Origin: CAIODY01 sp046051225 | Lineage (GTDB): Bacteria; Bacteroidota; Bacteroidia; Chitinophagales; CAIODY01 | Direction of reading: 5' to 3' | DNA: 64,000 bases | NCBI GenBank assembly: GCA_046051225.1 | Contig: JBJOOR010000002.1 | Span: forward strand, 62,001 to 126,000 | Notes under the pieces: model-generated | The model's input: only the letters and a program-made list of their open reading frames with translations | Told to the model about the DNA's origin: nothing | Databases searched by the model: none | Translations under genes and position numbers: made by a program | Shown: one piece after another, positions 61,214 to 64,000 of the stretch | Layout of the letters: every line of letters begins with the position of its first letter | How positions within the stretch are numbered: the stretch's first letter is position 1

Positions 61214-61783
61214 ATGAGAAACAAATTCAAAAAGAAAAGAGAAGCAAAAGTAATTCCCATGTTCAATCACAGATTACGAGAATTACATCGCACAAATTTC
61301 CACAACAAATTAACCAAAGCGGCATGGGATTTTGCTTATGCGGTGCTATGGACAAATGAAACATTTAGTGAAGAAGAAAAAATGATGTGCATGGATTCCA
61401 TCAAAATTTATTTGATGAAAAACAAACATCGTTTGACGGACGCCTTCATCGAATTTTGTGAAAGAGTGATGTTAGCAAAATGGTATGTGCAACAATCACC
61501 ACTTCGTTTTATTCCGCATCCTGTAATTTGGTTAAATCAAAATTATGTAAAAGGATTTGCTGGCACAGCCGAATGGCATCAACTGTTACAAGCAAGAAGA
61601 AGTGTTATTGTAAATCATCACTTGCCTTTATTTGCAATGAGTGCATACTATTTGAATTTTGTATTGCAACCAACGAAAGAGCATTACATCGAATGCCGTG
61701 ATGTATTGATAGAATTAAAGCAACCTGCTTTATTACAACACATCAATAACAGTATTATTCATCATCATTTTTTAACTGCCTAA
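61214..61783 (+). CDS. Helical protein of unknown function
   Basis: A 189-residue basic, helical protein (MRNKFKKKREAKVIPMFNHRLRE opening). It has no domain I can name. It is rich in aromatic and His residues (HHLPLF, HINNSIIHHHF near the end). It starts 74 bp after the CCCAAA array and ends 3 bp before the helix-turn-helix gene, so it may be cotranscribed with it. Given the context it may be a replication or maintenance factor of the island; this is a guess. Confidence 0.65.
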   Translation: MRNKFKKKREAKVIPMFNHRLRELHRTNFHNKLTKAAWDFAYAVLWTNETFSEEEKMMCMDSIKIYLMKNKHRLTDAFIEFCERVMLAKWYVQQSPLRFIPHPVIWLNQNYVKGFAGTAEWHQLLQARRSVIVNHHLPLFAMSAYYLNFVLQPTKEHYIECRDVLIELKQPALLQHINNSIIHHHFLTA

Positions 61784-61786
61784 TTT

Positions 61787-62005
61787 ATGTCAACAGAAGA
61801 TAATACTCCAAAGGAAACTTATAAAATTGAGAGAATGAAAATGATTGATTTAGCAAGACGATATAGAGTGAGTAAGGATACTATGCGAACATGGATTAAA
61901 TTAATAGAATCAAAACTTGGTGAACGGAATGGACATTATTATACACCGCATCAAATAGAAATTATCATGGCACACATAGGATTACCACCCAAATTTCAGA
62001 ATTAA
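61787..62005 (+). CDS. Small helix-turn-helix DNA-binding protein (right copy)
   Basis: A 72-residue protein with a helix-turn-helix (IDLARRYRVSKDTMRTWIKLI) and a wing (ERNGHYYTPHQIEIIMAHIG). It resembles the left-end protein at 40960-41172 along the whole domain. It is followed within 1-40 bp by AATCGTGGCAAA and CCCAAAGTGAAGTTTGTTTG, the same sequences found behind the left copy. The phased repeats on both sides of the 61.2-62.0 kb genes are its most likely targets. It starts 3 bp after the stop of the preceding gene. Confidence 0.75.
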   Translation: MSTEDNTPKETYKIERMKMIDLARRYRVSKDTMRTWIKLIESKLGERNGHYYTPHQIEIIMAHIGLPPKFQN

Positions 62006-62096
62006 AATCGTGGCAAATCATCCCAAAGTGAAGTTTGTTTGGGAATGTTTGGCAGAATCGTGGCAAACCGAGTAAAACTGCCGAACCATGTCAAAC
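61988..62096. repeat. Second phased repeat array, right of the helix-turn-helix gene
   Basis: CAAA cores at 62014, 62024, 62064 and 62092, inverted TTTGGG/TTTGGC at 62038 and 62048, and CCCAAA at 61988 repeat mostly at 10-bp steps. AATCGTGGCAAA occurs at 62006-62017 and again at 62056-62067, exactly 50 bp apart. The array begins within the last codons of the gene and runs towards the next start codon at 62141. Confidence 0.7.
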
Positions 62097-62140
62097 CCTT
62101 ATCAGACCTTTGTTTCGTCAAACAATCAACAACTACAACA

Positions 62141-62332
62141 ATGGAAATAAAAACAAATGGTATGCACACGGATAACAACAGTAATGTGTTGCTCACAGGA
62201 TTAATTCTGTTGGCAAACATGGACTACACCAGTTTTTTGGATTACGGTATCAAAGCCATGATTGGCGGAATTATTTGGATGGGTTTCAAAATTACGGCTG
62301 ATTATTTCAGCGAAAAAATCAAAGGAAAATAA
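62141..62332 (+). CDS. Small single-span membrane protein
   Basis: A 63-residue protein from ATG 62141. The first ~20 residues are polar, followed by one or two hydrophobic stretches (NVLLTGLILLANM and IKAMIGGIIWMGFKI), and it ends in a charged KIKGK tail. An upstream start would extend through the repeat array, so the inner ATG is chosen. It ends 2 bp before the LEA14-like gene, so the two are coupled. No family is known to me; small membrane proteins of this shape are common in mobile elements. Confidence 0.6.
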   Translation: MEIKTNGMHTDNNSNVLLTGLILLANMDYTSFLDYGIKAMIGGIIWMGFKITADYFSEKIKGK

Positions 62333-62334
62333 AC

Positions 62335-62817
62335 ATGAGTAGTTTGAAAAATATTGCTATCGGCGCAGGTGTAACTGTGGTAGTGTTGGGTGGTGCAGCG
62401 TACTTAATGAAAATGCAACGAACTACAGCAGAGTTGGAAGTTATCAATCAGGCGAATTTGCATAAAATAAATTTAACAGGTTTATACATCCGTATTGATA
62501 GCGTACTAAAAAATCCTGCCGCAGGAAGTTTCAATCTCAAGTTTCCTTTTGTAAAACTGATTTACAATGATGCAGTCATCGGTACATCACAAGTCATTGA
62601 CAAAGACATTCATCTACCTGCTTATGGTGAAGCGCATGTAGAAGGAATTATGGTGCATGTGCCAATTGTCAGTTTGTTATCGCTCGGCTTTAAAATTTTC
62701 AGTGCCTTGAAAAAAGGAGAGCCGATTGAAATGCAAGCAAAAACAATTAGCACAATTGACTTGGGTTGGAAACATTTGCCTTATGAAGTTACACAAAACA
62801 TTGTATTGAAAAAATAA
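62335..62817 (+). CDS. Membrane-anchored protein with a LEA14-like (LEA_2) domain
   Basis: A 160-residue protein. An N-terminal hydrophobic anchor (IAIGAGVTVVVLGGAAYLM, about 6-24) is followed by an Ig-like beta domain whose centre reads IRIDSVLKNPAAGSFNLKFPFVKL, a pattern of LEA type 2 domains. Such domains occur in small lipid- or membrane-associated proteins. The start overlaps no other gene but lies 2 bp from the previous stop. It is followed by the transglutaminase-like gene after 1 bp, so these three genes form one operon. Confidence 0.7.
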   Translation: MSSLKNIAIGAGVTVVVLGGAAYLMKMQRTTAELEVINQANLHKINLTGLYIRIDSVLKNPAAGSFNLKFPFVKLIYNDAVIGTSQVIDKDIHLPAYGEAHVEGIMVHVPIVSLLSLGFKIFSALKKGEPIEMQAKTISTIDLGWKHLPYEVTQNIVLKK

Positions 62818-62818
62818 A

Positions 62819-64000
62819 ATGGAAGCAACGAAAAAAAGAAAAGTACAAAATGGGGAACAATACAATCATTTGTTTCCAAAAGCAAAGTTCAATGAAATCA
62901 CTATTAAGCGCAATGCCAGCTTAATAGATACCATTGTATTTATTCCGAAAGTGGTACATGAAACACAATGGCAAACAAAAAAAATTGCAGCCTTGCTACA
63001 AGGAAAAAATGTACACGAAACATGCAGCAATATTTGGCATTTTGTTTATCAGCACATTGCCTACAACAAGGATGAAGATGGGTACGAACAAATCCGAAGC
63101 CCTGCAAGAGCTTGGCACGACAGGTTTAAAGGAGTGGACTGTGATTGTTACTCGGTTTTTATCAGCACGATTTTAAACAATCTGCACATCAAACATTCGC
63201 TAAGAATCACAAAATATAAAACCGATTCCTTTCAACACATCTATCCCATTGTACCCATGCCTAATGGTAGCCATATCACCATTGATTGTGTAGTGAATCA
63301 ATTTAATTACGAAGAACCATATTCAGAAAAAAAAGATTATCAAATGAATTTACAATATCTAAACGGCGTAAATGATGACGACCAATTTTTCGCAGAAACA
63401 CAACATACATCTACAGATGATGCTTTGTTTGGGAACTGGAATGATGATGACCTATCAGGCGATTTAGGAAAATTCCGATTGCACTTAAAAGAAAAATTAA
63501 AAAAAGGATTACACTTTATCAATCGAATAAATCCCGGTGCTGTATTGTTACGAAATGGTGTATTAGCTTCTTTAAAACTCAACTTATTTAAAGTTGCTCA
63601 ACGTATGAAGTGGGCTTATCTCACACCTGAACAAGCACAACAAAAAGGAATTATACTCGACAAATATTATCAGTTAGTAAAAGTAAAAGACAAGCTCGAA
63701 AAAATCTTTTATGGTGCAGGTGGCAAACCCGACAATTTTCGACATGCGATGTTAAAAGGTAAAGGCAACAAACACCGAGATATTGCAGTATTTGGACTGG
63801 GTAATATGGATGATGCGACCATGCTACAACTAACCCCTTCAACAACAGTGGAAGAATTACTCGGTGTTGAAATGTATCAGTCTGAAAATGTAGAAGGCTT
63901 GGAAGACTTACAAGGCTTTGGTGCATTAGGAGAACCTGTTACAGCAGCCGCAGCCATAGCAGCCGCATCAGGTATTATGGCATCTATCGCAGTAGTCATT
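62819..64000 (+). CDS. Transglutaminase-like protein with an Ala-rich hydrophobic end (3' truncated by the window)
   Basis: An open frame of 394 codons from ATG 62819 to the window edge with no stop, so the gene continues. Residues about 80-150 resemble a transglutaminase-like cysteine-peptidase fold: GVDCDCYSVF supplies the Cys, the FQHIYPIV strand the His, and TIDCVVNQFNYE the Asp. Basic, helical sequence follows. Near the window end a polar stretch turns into an Ala-rich membrane-like segment (VTAAAAIAAASGIMA type). It starts 1 bp after the LEA14-like gene. A structural or enzymatic protein of a mobile element is possible but not shown. Confidence 0.7.
   Translation, partial: MEATKKRKVQNGEQYNHLFPKAKFNEITIKRNASLIDTIVFIPKVVHETQWQTKKIAALLQGKNVHETCSNIWHFVYQHIAYNKDEDGYEQIRSPARAWHDRFKGVDCDCYSVFISTILNNLHIKHSLRITKYKTDSFQHIYPIVPMPNGSHITIDCVVNQFNYEEPYSEKKDYQMNLQYLNGVNDDDQFFAETQHTSTDDALFGNWNDDDLSGDLGKFRLHLKEKLKKGLHFINRINPGAVLLRNGVLASLKLNLFKVAQRMKWAYLTPEQAQQKGIILDKYYQLVKVKDKLEKIFYGAGGKPDNFRHAMLKGKGNKHRDIAVFGLGNMDDATMLQLTPSTTVEELLGVEMYQSENVEGLEDLQGFGALGEPVTAAAAIAAASGIMASIAVVI

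Larger units (their letters stand above)
38695..64000. mobile_element. Probable genomic island next to ssrA (right end outside the window)
   Basis: The boundary with ordinary chromosome is the 3' end of ssrA, a classic attachment region. Next to it lies a large serine recombinase gene, then small regulators, an ImmA/XRE regulator, giant surface-protein genes, a HEPN/DUF262 operon, phased repeats and several unnamed genes. No housekeeping gene is seen to the right of ssrA. The second attachment site was not found in the window, so the extent, and whether the T9SS genes are cargo or resident, are inference. Confidence 0.45.

Overview
The window is low-GC DNA (A+T rich throughout) from a member of the Bacteroidota. 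Four things point there: proteins ending in type IX secretion (T9SS) type A sorting domains (1-408, 43003-55464, 55604-57727), Bacteroidetes-typical lipoprotein signals ending C-K-K, family-restricted proteins (DUF4290, DUF5522, a GbsR-type regulator), and repeated matches to the Bacteroidetes -7 promoter box TAnnTTTG a short way upstream of genes. The species cannot be named from sequence alone; a Chitinophagia/Saprospiria/Sphingobacteriia-type organism is an inference.

Positions 1-38.3 kb read as ordinary chromosome: isoaspartyl peptidase, a HipBA toxin-antitoxin pair with a repeated operator, tRNase Z, a BtuF-like protein, GatC, a LolD/MacB-type ATPase, AroE, a COG2509 flavoprotein, a GbsR-regulated pair of paralogous membrane proteins, a radical SAM protein, MnmA, a nucleoid-associated protein, a PfkB kinase, SmpB, PdxH, a polysaccharide export pair (Wza/Wzz-like), DUF4290/DUF5522/DUF2461 proteins, an MFS exporter, a CHASE4 hybrid histidine kinase, a glycosyltransferase, GcvP, an omega-amidase-like hydrolase, TsaE, a 2OG oxygenase, a WalJ-like MBL hydrolase and a PAP2 phosphatase. 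Many transcription units end in clear hairpin terminators.

At 38323-38694 lies the tmRNA gene ssrA, with the unusual tag GETSFAMAA. Immediately behind its 3' end, and reading antisense into it, begins a probable genomic island that runs to the right edge of the window (at least 25 kb). Its left end carries a large serine recombinase, a coupled paralogue that has lost the catalytic serine, a small helix-turn-helix protein, and an XRE/ImmA-IrrE regulator with a palindromic operator and a degenerate metal site. Next come a 113-nt imperfect inverted repeat, a 4153-residue T9SS protein with PKD domains, a second T9SS protein, and a tight three-gene operon of a HEPN protein (RX4H), a DUF262 (GmrSD-like, DGQQR) protein and a small helical protein. 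That operon is the best candidate for an undescribed defence system.

The last 3 kb hold helically phased short-repeat arrays around a second small helix-turn-helix gene, then a one-TM protein, a LEA14-like anchored protein and a transglutaminase-like protein cut by the window end. A 20-bp sequence (19/20 identical) and the motif AATCGTGGCAAA occur just behind both small helix-turn-helix genes, 21 kb apart. This links the two ends of the island and suggests a shared DNA-binding/replication or control module.
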